From positions 1 through 10,056 of the forward strand of contig SDVU01000859.1 in assembly GCA_016256075.1 (NCBI GenBank): 10,056 nucleotides of DNA, given 5' to 3'. The stretch comes from Dictyocoela muelleri (Eukaryota; Microsporidia). The notes under the pieces were generated by a model. The model was not told the DNA's origin and made no database searches. It saw nothing but the letters and a program-made list of their open reading frames with translations. Of this stretch, positions 1-7,045 are shown one piece after another; position 1 is the stretch's first letter; each line of letters starts with the position of its first letter. The position numbers were made by a program, and so were the translations under genes.

Positions 1-139
1 TATATTAATACTATATTTCTATAGTTTTTGACCGCTTAATGTCATTCCCTCATTATTTATTAAAGAGTGACATCAGCAAGATTCGAACCTCGATACTTAA
101 ATTTTACATTCAAGAGTGTTAACAACTGAGCTATCTGGC
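1..139 (-). mobile_element. tRNA-derived SINE, copy A (5' part, cut by window edge)
   Basis: Read on the minus strand from 139 down, this starts with a tRNA-like head: GCCAGA, an A box (TAGCTCAGTTG) and a B box (GGTTCGAATCT), the internal RNA polymerase III promoter. A non-tRNA part follows and runs off the left edge. It aligns with three other copies in the window (5381-5845, 8801-9240, 9922-10056). Bases 5-71 are the exact reverse complement of 9990-10056, while the tRNA head differs from copy D at about eight positions. The pairing of the T and acceptor stems is poor, so this is a SINE head and not a working tRNA gene. The copy lies 28 bp from the end of the neighbouring Merlin relic and may have removed that element's terminus. 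Confidence 0.8.
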
Positions 140-166
140 AAATTTAATAATTAGAATAAAATAGGA

Positions 167-1059
167 CTAACAAACCTTTAATAGATTTAACATCTCGTCA
201 AAAACATTTACTTTTAAAGTGTCGATAAAAATAAATATGTCTAAAAATCCAGCTCTGTCATCACTTATTAGACCCCACTGAGTCTTAATTTCGGTTTTGA
301 TCTTATTGTTGCAACTCTCTACGTTTTTGTGTGTATTCCTGTTTCGGGATCTACAAAATTGTATTTATGAGTTATCTTCGAGTGACTATAATTTTGCCGA
401 GAATTTAAAGCATTGTAGTCTTTCCACTCATCTGTCTCTATTACTGAACTATGACGTACAAATTTCTCAATTATCGTTATTAAAGTTGAGGCACTTCATA
501 AGATACCATACAAGCGTAGCCTTTAGCGGGCACTGTACTTACATCTATCATAGTAATTGCCCATTCAGCTCTTGTTTATAACTACCTCTATGTGATTTAG
601 CGTTATGATTTAATTTTGTTTCATCGATTTAGACGATCTTATTAGAGACTCCTAATCTAATTGGATTATCTTCGATCCACTTTTTTATCAATATAATCTT
701 TCTTTTTTCATTCTTAACATAGTTTTTTGATAAACACCAAAAAAGCTTGTGATGTTTGATTGCCTATCTTGTTTTAAGAAAAAATAATATAATCTTTAGA
801 GTTTTTTTTGGGGGGATTGCTGAATAATGGAAAAAAACTATTGTGTAAAATAGAAAGAAAGTCTTTTATTGTCCACATACTTTGTTTACACGTCTCCAAT
901 TTATACCTAATGTTGAATTTTTAATCTAACAAGTCGCATATTTTTCTTAAAGTATAAACACTTTACTGGATCATAAATTAACTTTTTTAAAATAAATAAT
1001 CAGCAATATTTTGAATCTTGCAAATTATTTAGAACATCTAGGTGGTTTTCTCGCATCAT
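167..1059 (-). pseudogene. Merlin (IS1016/ISXO2-like) DDE transposase relic 1
   Basis: This is a decayed cut-and-paste transposase on the minus strand. A plausible start is ATG at 1056 (or 1059), followed by MRENHLDVLNNLQDS, a zinc-ribbon-like stretch (CLYFKKNM, then NWRRVNKVCGQ) and a hydrophobic segment. The DDE core follows in order: IDETK with the first Asp at 623-625, IDVSTVPAKGYACMV around 500-550, ETDEWKDY with the second Asp at 430-432, and NFVDPETGIHT followed by NVES with the catalytic Glu at 317-319. The end is LLKVC and a stop at 167-169. Length, about 890 nt, matches the second Merlin gene in the window. The pieces lie in all three minus-strand frames, with about four frameshifts and several stops. 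One shift is a lost base in the HTQN motif near 326. No terminal repeats are visible; the left end is replaced by SINE copy A. Confidence 0.8.
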
Positions 1060-1144
1060 TGGGGGGTTAAAAAAAAATTTATTTTTTTTCGGAGGCATTA
1101 TCTGGCAGCCCGAAAAAACGACAATGTCTCTTTTCGGATTTTTT

Positions 1145-1172
1145 TTTGTCATTTTCCCGAAAAAATGACAAA
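1145..1172. repeat. Hairpin just upstream of the MULE transposase start
   Basis: TTTGTCATTTT (1145-1155) pairs with AAAATGACAAA (1162-1172) across a 6-base loop, CCCGAA. The right arm and loop are part of CCCGAAAAAATGACAA (1156-1171), which is a near copy of CCCGAAAAAACGACAA (1109-1124, one mismatch). The hairpin lies 10 bp before the first ATG of the MULE frame. It could be part of the MULE's terminal or promoter region. Confidence 0.5.
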
Positions 1173-1181
1173 CCCCAAAAT

Positions 1182-2016
1182 ATGAATAAAATGGAATTGG
1201 TCGAATCTCAAAAAGGTAAAAAAAGGCTTATACACTTAGAGTATATGTATAATCTTCAAAAAAAGACGGATAGCTACATTTATTGGAGATGTATTAGAAG
1301 AAATTGTTCTGGTAGAATACATACCAACCTCCAAGTTAATGAAATAATTAAGATAGTTGATCATTGGCACGAAAATGAAAATCCACGAATAATAAAGCAT
1401 AGAATCAACAATACATTAAAAAGAAAAGCCTTTAATACAAATGAACCATTTGACGCCTCTCTTCTAACCGCAATGAATAATATTGAAGGCCTTGAAAAAA
1501 ATAAATTATCAAAATTCGATAGTTTGAGAGATTATTTTTGCAGAATAAGAAATACGAATAATATTAAGATGACAAATAATGATAATGAAATACTCGATAT
1601 ATATAGATTTACATTAGATAATAATCAATTTTTGCAATTTGATAGTGGTCATAAAAATGAAGATAGAATTATTATTTTTTCAACAAATTATAACTTAAGA
1701 ATACTTTTTAATTCGAAAATTTGGTTATGCGATGGTACATTTTTCGTTTCTCCTCAAGGATTTGAACAAGTCTACATAATACATTGTAGATATTTTGATA
1801 AGATCGTCCCAATGGTATACATTTTTATGAAAAAAAGGAATGAAAATTCTTATAACTCAATTTTTTCTTATTTGAAAAAAGTTTATAATTACCAGCCCGA
1901 GAATATAATAGCTGATTTTGAATTGGCTTCATTTAATTCATAAAGAAAATCATTTCCATTGGCAAATATTTCATGTTGTTATTTTCATTTTAGCCAGATA
2001 ATAATAAGATACTTAA
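1182..2016 (+). pseudogene. MULE (Mutator-like) transposase with FLYWCH zinc finger, 5' part, interrupted
   Basis: First ATG is at 1182. Residues about 15-65 form a FLYWCH-type zinc finger: aromatic-rich YIYWRC, Cys37 and Cys42 (WRCIRRNC), then His61 and His63 (DHWHE). Such fingers sit at the N-terminus of many animal and microsporidian MULE transposases and bind DNA. The MULE DDE domain begins near residue 165: WLCDGTFFVSP with the first catalytic Asp at 184, FMKKRNENSYNSIF, then NIIADFELAS with the second Asp at 245. A TAA at 1941-1943 stops the frame, but the same frame goes on with family-like sequence including CCYFHFSQIIIRYL, the usual Cys/His motif after the second Asp. At 2013 the coding sequence is cut by the piggyBac insertion. 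The third catalytic acidic residue is not seen. The short CCCC run 4-8 bp before the ATG resembles the CCC motif reported upstream of microsporidian starts, which is weak evidence for lineage. Confidence 0.85.
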
Positions 2017-2030
2017 CACGTTGACTGCGA
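2017..2030 (+). repeat. piggyBac left terminal inverted repeat
   Basis: CACGTTGACTGCGA directly follows TTAA. It matches the reverse complement of 4767-4780 at 13 of 14 positions. This is the end downstream of the transposase 3' end. Confidence 0.9.
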
Positions 2031-2095
2031 CGTGTGCCATATGTGGTACACGCAACGTTGTTCCAAACTGCGACATGCGCCATATGTGGTACATG
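2025..2095 (+). repeat. piggyBac left-end direct repeat, period 43 bp
   Basis: Two 28-bp units begin at 2025 and 2068 with three mismatches. Each starts CTGCGAC and has the core GCCATATGTGGTACA. The first unit begins inside the terminal repeat (CTGCGA), so the second is an internal copy of the repeat's inner edge. Many piggyBac elements need internal repeats close to the termini for transposase binding, so these are candidate binding sites. The CATATG core is palindromic, which would suit a dimer. Confidence 0.8.
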
Positions 2096-2216
2096 CATTA
2101 AAAAGATATACCTTTTTAAAAAGTCATATATAACATAAACCAATGTTATTTCCTTATGAACACGTGTTAGTGTATAGAGAGAAAGGATTAAAAAAGCTAA
2201 TAAAGGGGTTATACAG

Positions 2217-2222
2217 TTTATT
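2217..2222 (-). promoter_or_regulatory. Possible poly(A) signal of the piggyBac transposase
   Basis: The minus strand reads AATAAA here, about 170 nt after the transposase stop and before the left subterminal repeats. In AT-rich DNA this hexamer occurs often by chance, so the support is mostly its position. Confidence 0.3.
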
Positions 2223-2389
2223 TAGAAGAATATAAGAAGTGCAAAATCAAGCAGAGTTGTTCAGTGGTAATAAAATAAAAAAAATTGCCAAAATAAATGA
2301 TGTTACAGTATTTCACTGCTGAAAAATGTATTCCTGGTTCTAGTATGAAGTATTATAGAAAAAAAAACACTGAATATCGAAAGAGACAC

Positions 2390-4127
2390 CTAAACTCGAG
2401 ATGAATGCTTTAATGAGAAACAAGATACGCAGAGAAAAGGCTTTCCATCACAGTAATCACTGAAGGTGGTTACTCTCCTTGCTTTTCGTCTCGCTTCTGA
2501 ACTGCTTTCATTGTTAGCAATGATATCAAAGCAAGAACTGCAACGTTTTCTTGTTTTTAGCTTTGGTCCTTCAGCTTCAACTAATGCATGACTGGAACGC
2601 TGGCCTCCAATATCGTAACGCTTTCGTCCAGGAAGCGTTTTTTCATTCATTTTTCATGTAATGAGAGACATGACTAGACATTCTTTGAATTCGGTGAAAC
2701 TAATTGTCTTTTGTTGGCAATAAAACTGATTGTATAGTACCCAGGCATTTACTACAGCAGTTCCTGTCAACAACTCGATGGCCAGTTTACGAAACCATTT
2801 CGTGCTTCGTCTGAGTGCAGTATTGTAGGATGTCATCTGATCTGATTTATCAACCCCACATTTTGCAGCATTGTAGTCCAGAACGCACTGAGGCATGAGT
2901 ATCTCGGTGCCATTTCGATCCTTTTTTCCTGAGGGTGGTAGATTGCCTGAATGTTCCGGCACAGTAGACAGTGTGAGCACATTCCTTTTATCTTTCCAGT
3001 TGCAAATTTTCACACCTTTGCTATTCATCAAACCAAGATTTCCCTTTCTTATGTTTGGCCTTAGTAACAGAGTTTGGTAATCTTTTTCGGTTTTTACGCA
3101 CAGTTCCACAGTAATAAGTTTTTTCCTGTAAGAGTTTTTCGGCCAGGGAAAAGACGAGTATAAATTATATGCATAAATAGTTAATCCCTGCTGAAGAAGA
3201 AACCTTGAAAGCTGCAGGACAACAGACTCCGAATGCTGAAATGTTGGTTCTTTGACCATGTTGCCTGAATATACAAGAAAATTCCAAGTGTACGAGCTGG
3301 TGTGCAGAGCTTATACAGCTTTATTCCATATTTATGGGCTTTCCCGGGAATGTATTGCCTAATAAATACTCTCCTTCTGAAAGGAACGAGAGATTCGTCA
3401 ATGACAACACTTGATCCTGGTGTGTACACTGATATGCAGCTCTCAGAAATCTGTCAATCAGTGGCTGGATTTTATGCAACTTGTTCTGTCGATCAATCAC
3501 TTCATTGTCATTGAAATGAAGCAAATTCAGTAGTAACTGGAATCTGTCTCTAGACATGTGACTTCGAATGAAAGAATAATTGTAAATCTCTTTTTTGGAC
3601 CAGTAGTTATCAATTTTTGGTGCTCGAACAAGACCCATGCACATAACAATTCCAATAAACTTTTTCATTTCTTCTGCATCTGTAGGTATCCACTTGGCTA
3701 GCCTTGATTTCCTTGTCACTGTCTTTGACTGGAGTGTTTGAGTGGCGAACCTATTTGTTTCATTCACAATTGAATCAATAATTTCATCGTTAACAAATAG
3801 CGAATAAAAATCTAGAGGCACTACCGAGTTATCCTTACCGGTCGGCGTTGTTTTCTTCAAAAGCTGCTCCTTTCCTGTAAATATGAAAGATCGCTGTAAA
3901 TCCAAAATTGGAGTCCACAAATCGATTGTATGTTATTCAGAGTTACCCATTTCTGTTTCACTATATTCAGCCATGCTTTCATGAACTGGCGAGTCGTTCT
4001 CAGAACTCGTTGAAGAATCATCTTCTGAGGCAGGTGGATTCCATTCGCTACTCGATAAACGTGAGTTAGAGTGAGAGTCGTCATCGGTTTGGTGGCACCG
4101 AGAACCGTAAAATGATGAAGGCTGCAT
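2390..4127 (-). pseudogene. piggyBac transposase (PGBD-like DDD/D), inactivated
   Basis: The likely start is ATG at 4125-4127 (MQPSSFYGSRCHQTDDDS), just after a good splice acceptor. The N-terminus is Ser/Asp/Glu-rich, as usual in this family. Next are WTPILDLQRSFIFTG, then EMKKFIGIVMCMGLV and NYWSKK of the DDE_Tnp_1_7 domain. The first catalytic Asp is in VVIDESLVPFRRR (3397-3399). The second site reads IYAYNLYSS where the family has a DN-Y-S motif, so Asp is replaced by Tyr (3167-3169). The last two Asp are intact in CGVDKSDQM (2849-2851 and 2840-2842). A C-terminal cysteine-rich domain follows (RCSSC; CDGKPFLCVSC; KH), ending with TAG at 2390. The span equals about 579 codons, normal for the family. 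Breaks: in-frame TAA at 3933-3935, frameshift near 3430, frameshift near 3265, in-frame TGA at 2654-2656. The catalytic loss alone would abolish activity. Confidence 0.9.
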
Positions 4128-4134
4128 GTGGGGC

Positions 4135-4631
4135 CTGCAGAGAAAATAAAAATGAATTAAAACTATGCCTAAAAAACTGATAAATACAAAGACTAGGTTC
4201 CATATATCATAACTCATATGGTGGACATTTTTCACTGCAGTCAACCGAAAAACGCCGTGTATCTCTGTTGTATCCCAGAGTAGAACAGAACGAGAGCAAC
4301 TCAATACAAACTGTATGTGACGAAAAGTCCCTTTAACACATAAACTAGATTGATATGTAAAACGATAACAATTATAACACACAGACACAACAACCTAATT
4401 TGGCGCACGATGCCGTACATCCAAACAAGTTCACTTAAAGGCAACGTGAGCCACTATTGGTGCACAGTCATTTTAACGCTATATGGCGAACGATGCCGTA
4501 CGTGCAAACAAGTTCCCTACATGCAACCTGAGCCACTATTGGTGCACGGACATCGTGACGCTATATGGTGCACGATGCCCACAAAGATTGCAATTTTTGT
4601 TCCAAGCGGCGTGTTAAAAAATTAAACTTAC
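4135..4631 (-). other. Likely 5'UTR intron of the piggyBac transposase
   Basis: On the minus strand AACA/GTAAGT at 4631 matches a spliceosomal donor. TTTTTATTTTCTCTGCAG ending at 4135 is a strong pyrimidine-tract acceptor. The acceptor lies seven bases before the transposase ATG (4127). The intron would be 497 nt and would contain the 83-bp tandem repeats, so the long non-coding right end would be removed from the message. Without splicing, the sequence upstream of the ATG reads as hydrophobic nonsense unlike any transposase. This is inference from consensus sites only. Confidence 0.5.
4401..4585 (+). repeat. piggyBac right-end tandem repeats, 82-83 bp period
   Basis: Units begin at 4401, 4484 and 4566 (the last only about 20 bp). 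Each opens TGG-(C/T)G-(C/A)ACGATGCC. The two full units share GCCGTAC, CAAACAAGTTC, the stretch GAGCCACTATTGGTGCAC, and a tail ACGCTATA. They lie about 200 bp inside the right terminal repeat and within the proposed intron. Their sequence is unlike that of the left-end repeats. They may serve as transposase or promoter-protein binding sites or may be a simple local duplication. Confidence 0.8.
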
Positions 4632-4766
4632 TGTTTTTATGTCAGAATCCATTAGAACTCACTTTTACAGAGAGTCGCACAACCTCACACCTCGCTGTGA
4701 CGTCTAGTACTGAAGATATACAGGTTTGAAGACGTCGCGCCACGGGCATACAGGCTTTTCTGGGAA

Positions 4767-4780
4767 TCGCAGTCAATGTG
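4767..4780 (+). repeat. piggyBac right terminal inverted repeat
   Basis: TCGCAGTCAATGTG directly precedes TTAA at 4781. It is the inverted partner of 2017-2030 with one mismatch. This end lies upstream of the transposase. Confidence 0.9.
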
Positions 4781-4784
4781 TTAA

Positions 4785-4866
4785 GAAACTCTTTTATGAT
4801 AAAAACTATAAAAGAAAACAAATTTCGAATCTTGATTGTTTTTTCCCCAATGGGGAAAAACGGGAT
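4785..4866 (+). pseudogene. MULE transposase continuation after the piggyBac insertion
   Basis: With the piggyBac and one TTAA removed, the frame ending at 2016 (FHFSQIIIRYL) runs on without a break through LRNSFMIKTIKENKFRIL to a stop near 4866. This helical segment after the Cys/His motif is plausible for a MULE, and the uninterrupted frame across the junction supports a clean insertion. No third catalytic residue or C-terminal domain can be recognised further on, so the MULE has lost its 3' end or decayed beyond recognition. Confidence 0.6.
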
Positions 4867-5205
4867 TTAAAAAATTTATAATTTATTTTTATATAAAAAT
4901 GAGTGAAACGGCCTAAAACTATAATGGGGGAGAAACAGTTAAGATCCTAAATTTATAAATTTTATGTGAAATTAAATAAACATTTTAAAAATTCTTATTC
5001 AAAAATTTATTCTACAGATTATGAGAAAAGCAAATCTGGCAGAGCGTTTTTTTTCGCATATGACAAAAAACGCCTTTTTTAGGCGAAAAAGGCGTTTTTT
5101 CGTCAACATTATTTCTACTATTAAATATTAAGAACCCGTGACATAATATAAAAAACTTCAAATTACGGAAAAAGAGAAAATTATATACAAAGATTTTATT
5201 TGTAA
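4867..5205. other. AT-rich stretch with a hairpin cluster; no gene seen
   Basis: No coding similarity on either strand. The notable part is 5045-5104, where CG-capped T and A runs alternate. GAC-AAAAAACGCCTTTTT (5062-5079) pairs with AAAAAGGCGTTTTTTCGTC (5086-5104) around a TAGGCG loop with one bulged base. The upstream GCGTTTTTTTTCGC could compete for pairing. CGTTTTTTCG at 5093-5102 is the reverse complement of 1111-1120 on the far side of the MULE, so this may be the MULE's decayed right end. Confidence 0.45.
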
Positions 5206-5322
5206 TTTTGATAGAAACACCCTGCCAGAAAGAGTTTTCAGATTTTTAAAAAGATTTTGCATAAGAAAAATTTATTTAGACAACAATGAAAATTGTTTTA
5301 TGACCGGGTGTTTCTATCAAAA
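5206..5322. mobile_element. 117-bp MITE-like element with 17-bp perfect inverted repeats
   Basis: TTTTGATAGAAACACCC (5206-5222) is repeated exactly inverted at 5306-5322. The 83-bp centre is AT-rich and does not code. Size and structure fit a miniature inverted-repeat element. No target duplication stands out, so the superfamily is not assigned. A long hairpin in RNA is the alternative reading. Confidence 0.6.
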
Positions 5323-5380
5323 AAAAATATCTGTATAATATTCTCATTTCCGCGGAGTAATATTTTTTTATATTCTGTTA

Positions 5381-5845
5381 AGCATATAGCTCAGTGGTTA
5401 ACACTCCTGAATGTAAAATTTAAGTATCTTGTCCGAATCCCGCCGACGTCAATCTTTATGAAATAATGAGGGAATTACATTAAGCGGTCAAAAACTATAA
5501 AAATGTAGTATTAATACACAATAGTTCCAATAGGTTTAACTGATTAAGACTTGGTCTAATATGACAATGAAGCAGAAGGGATTCTCTTAGGTGTGGGGAT
5601 GAGTACGGCGACACATCTAGGCAAAAAGTAGTGGAAAAAAAATTCATGAAAAGCCTCTAATTACCTGTATCCTGCCGAGTCCTTGATTAAACGAAAATAG
5701 CGTATACAGCTGGGCTTCTGGATAGCTTAGGAAGTGACGTATTATTGGAACACAAGGAACCAAAGGTCATAAGACTATGGTTGGAGACAATTCTCCGAAT
5801 TGGCAGCTATGGATGTTGTCAGCATGTAATATATAATATATATGA
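5381..5845 (+). mobile_element. tRNA-derived SINE, copy B (full length)
   Basis: The A box (TAGCTCAGTGG, 5387-5397) matches the RNA polymerase III consensus exactly; the B box is decayed (TGTCCGAATCC). After the tRNA-like head (about 73 bp) comes a body shared with copy C over its whole length. Shared blocks include AGCGGTCAAAAACTAT, GGCAAAAAG, AAGCCTCTAATTACC and CTGCCGAGTC, then GAACCAAAGGTC and CTATGGAT, ending in CATGTAATATATA. The total, about 465 bp, is long for a SINE. The body has no ORF and its origin is unknown. No clear target duplication is visible. Confidence 0.8.
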
Positions 5846-6379
5846 ATTTTTTTTATAATATTTTATTTTTTTATTTTTGACGGGGGAAATTTTGAGATAG
5901 ATAGCCATGGGGGGAAATTTTGGGATATATCCCATTTTTTGATTATGTTAATAAAATTTATATTCAATCATAAGGGCTATTTTTTGAAAAAAGAACTCTT
6001 CATAGGGAAAATTTGGATCTGGTACCAAATACCCCCCCCCCCCGAGATCATCTAGTATCAATTTTTCTCCCCATTAATAAATTAAGCATAAAAAATATTG
6101 AAATTTAAAACAATAAATTAAAATCAAAATTTAATTAAATTATGACCAAATTAAATATTTTTTTCGGAATAAGAATTCCCATTTTTATAATAATAACACA
6201 TTTAAATTATATGAATTTCTTTTTTCTTCGTTTCAAAATAATTAACAGGCCTAAATATCATTTTTTTTATTTATAAAAGCAACCCACCCTGTTAGTCATT
6301 AATTTTTTTTATAAAAGTCTTAACATAGATCTGATATAGTCTCAAATTCTTCCGAGAGAAAGTTTTATACCAGAACCGA
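5846..6379. other. AT-rich intergenic stretch with G-run repeats and a C12 tract; no gene seen
   Basis: No reading frame with recognisable content on either strand. At 5881-5936 a roughly 28-bp unit (GGGGGAAATTTTGAGATA, then GGGGGGAAATTTTGGGATA) occurs twice in tandem, with a weaker third hint near 6004. A run of twelve C lies at 6032-6043. The rest is low-complexity A/T sequence. Confidence 0.5.
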
Positions 6380-6404
6380 AAATTTTTGCCGAAGGCAAAA
6401 ATTT
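6380..6404. repeat. Perfect 11-bp hairpin
   Basis: AAATTTTTGCC (6380-6390) and GGCAAAAATTT (6394-6404) pair perfectly around a GAA loop. No U-run follows that would make it a terminator, and bacterial-type termination is not expected here. It lies about 60 bp before the fossil coding stretch. Confidence 0.55.
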
Positions 6405-6462
6405 GTCTCACGGCCAAAAAAAATCGAAGAGAATCAGAAATCAGAGCTAGGAAACAAATTAA

Positions 6463-6669
6463 AGAAATTTACGAGTTTTATTAGTAAAACCATATGACGG
6501 AATAAGAGCGAGACGGCTTACTCCTTTAGACTCGTTGTATTACAATCATGAGTGGATTGTTGTTCATATTGAAGAAAACCAATGTATACTAAGAAATACA
6601 AATGATAATTCGACAGTCAAATCGCATTTAAAATACATAAAGTTGCTAAATATGATTAAATTTTGTTAA
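6463..6669 (+). pseudogene. Fossil coding tail, possibly LTR-element integrase C-terminus
   Basis: This stretch of about 68 codons has a protein-like composition that stands out from the surrounding A/T-rich DNA. The part RARRLTPLDSLYYN, then WIVVHIEENQCILRN and a final HLKYIKL, resembles the small SH3-like domain at the end of Ty3/Gypsy-type integrases in which a W-x-V-V strand leads to a C/Y-x-L-R-N strand and then an H-x-x-x-L-K ending. No other part of such an element (LTRs, reverse transcriptase, gag) is recognised nearby. It is broken and looks old. The family is tentative. Confidence 0.35.
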
Positions 6670-7037
6670 ATTTGTGCAATTTATTAATATTATTAGTATC
6701 AATATATCAGATATTCTAGGTAATAGCTTTATAAAAAAAATTAAATTGATAACGTTTTATTTGTTTATTTTAAAGTGCATTATATAAAAAATATATATTT
6801 GATTATATGTGTTTATATATAAATATACCCATTGAAATTTAAAAGTGTTATGAAATTAACAATCGTAAAAATTTTAAAAAAATTATAATTATGAAACATC
6901 ATTAAAAGAACAATACTACATTTTAAAAAGTTAAAAACCTAAATAAACATTTACTCTCTTTCTATAACTATCTTTAATATGAAATTTAAATCTCTAAAAT
7001 TTTTTTGAAACAGTTTAGAAAACTTTAAAATTTTACA
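6670..7037. other. AT-rich intergenic stretch; nothing recognised
   Basis: Almost pure A/T low-complexity sequence with long runs such as ATATATAAATATA-type repeats. No ORF, repeat family or RNA structure could be supported. Confidence 0.6.
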
Positions 7038-7045
7038 AATATTTT
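7038..7045 (+). repeat. Probable Merlin target-site duplication, left
   Basis: AATATTTT directly before the left terminal repeat matches AAGATTTT (8069-8076) directly after the right one at seven of eight positions. Merlin elements make 8-9 bp duplications. A/T-rich flanks make a chance match possible. Confidence 0.55.

Larger units (their letters stand above)
2013..4784 (-). mobile_element. piggyBac-family DNA transposon, structurally complete
   Basis: TTAA flanks the element at 2013-2016 and 4781-4784, the target duplication typical of piggyBac. The body (2017-4780, 2,764 bp) starts CACGTTGACTGCGA and ends with the reverse complement of CACATTGACTGCGA: 14-bp terminal inverted repeats with one mismatch. 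It carries a minus-strand transposase pseudogene, direct repeats near each end (2025-2095 and 4401-4585) and a likely 5'UTR intron. The DNA is visibly less AT-rich than the flanks, suggesting origin in another genome or a recent arrival. Its target is the MULE transposase gene, so it is younger than that MULE copy. The terminal repeats are nearly identical but the gene is broken, so the copy is dead as an autonomous element. It could still be mobilised if a related active transposase exists. Confidence 0.92.

Noticed and set aside
297-581. Plus-strand ORF of 94 codons
   Set aside because: It has no ATG-led protein-like content and lies opposite the Merlin motifs on the minus strand.
2895-3514. 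Plus-strand ORFs of 61 and 70 codons inside the piggyBac
   Set aside because: They are antisense to well-recognised transposase sequence.
4350-4625. Plus-strand ORF of 91 codons
   Set aside because: It is produced by the tandem repeats, which read MPYIQTS/MQPEP-like fragments, and has no family resemblance.
5881-5936. A CRISPR array or satellite from the G-run units
   Set aside because: Only two clear units, no spacers, and no cas genes.
6380-6404. Rho-independent terminator
   Set aside because: No T run follows the stem and the context is eukaryotic.
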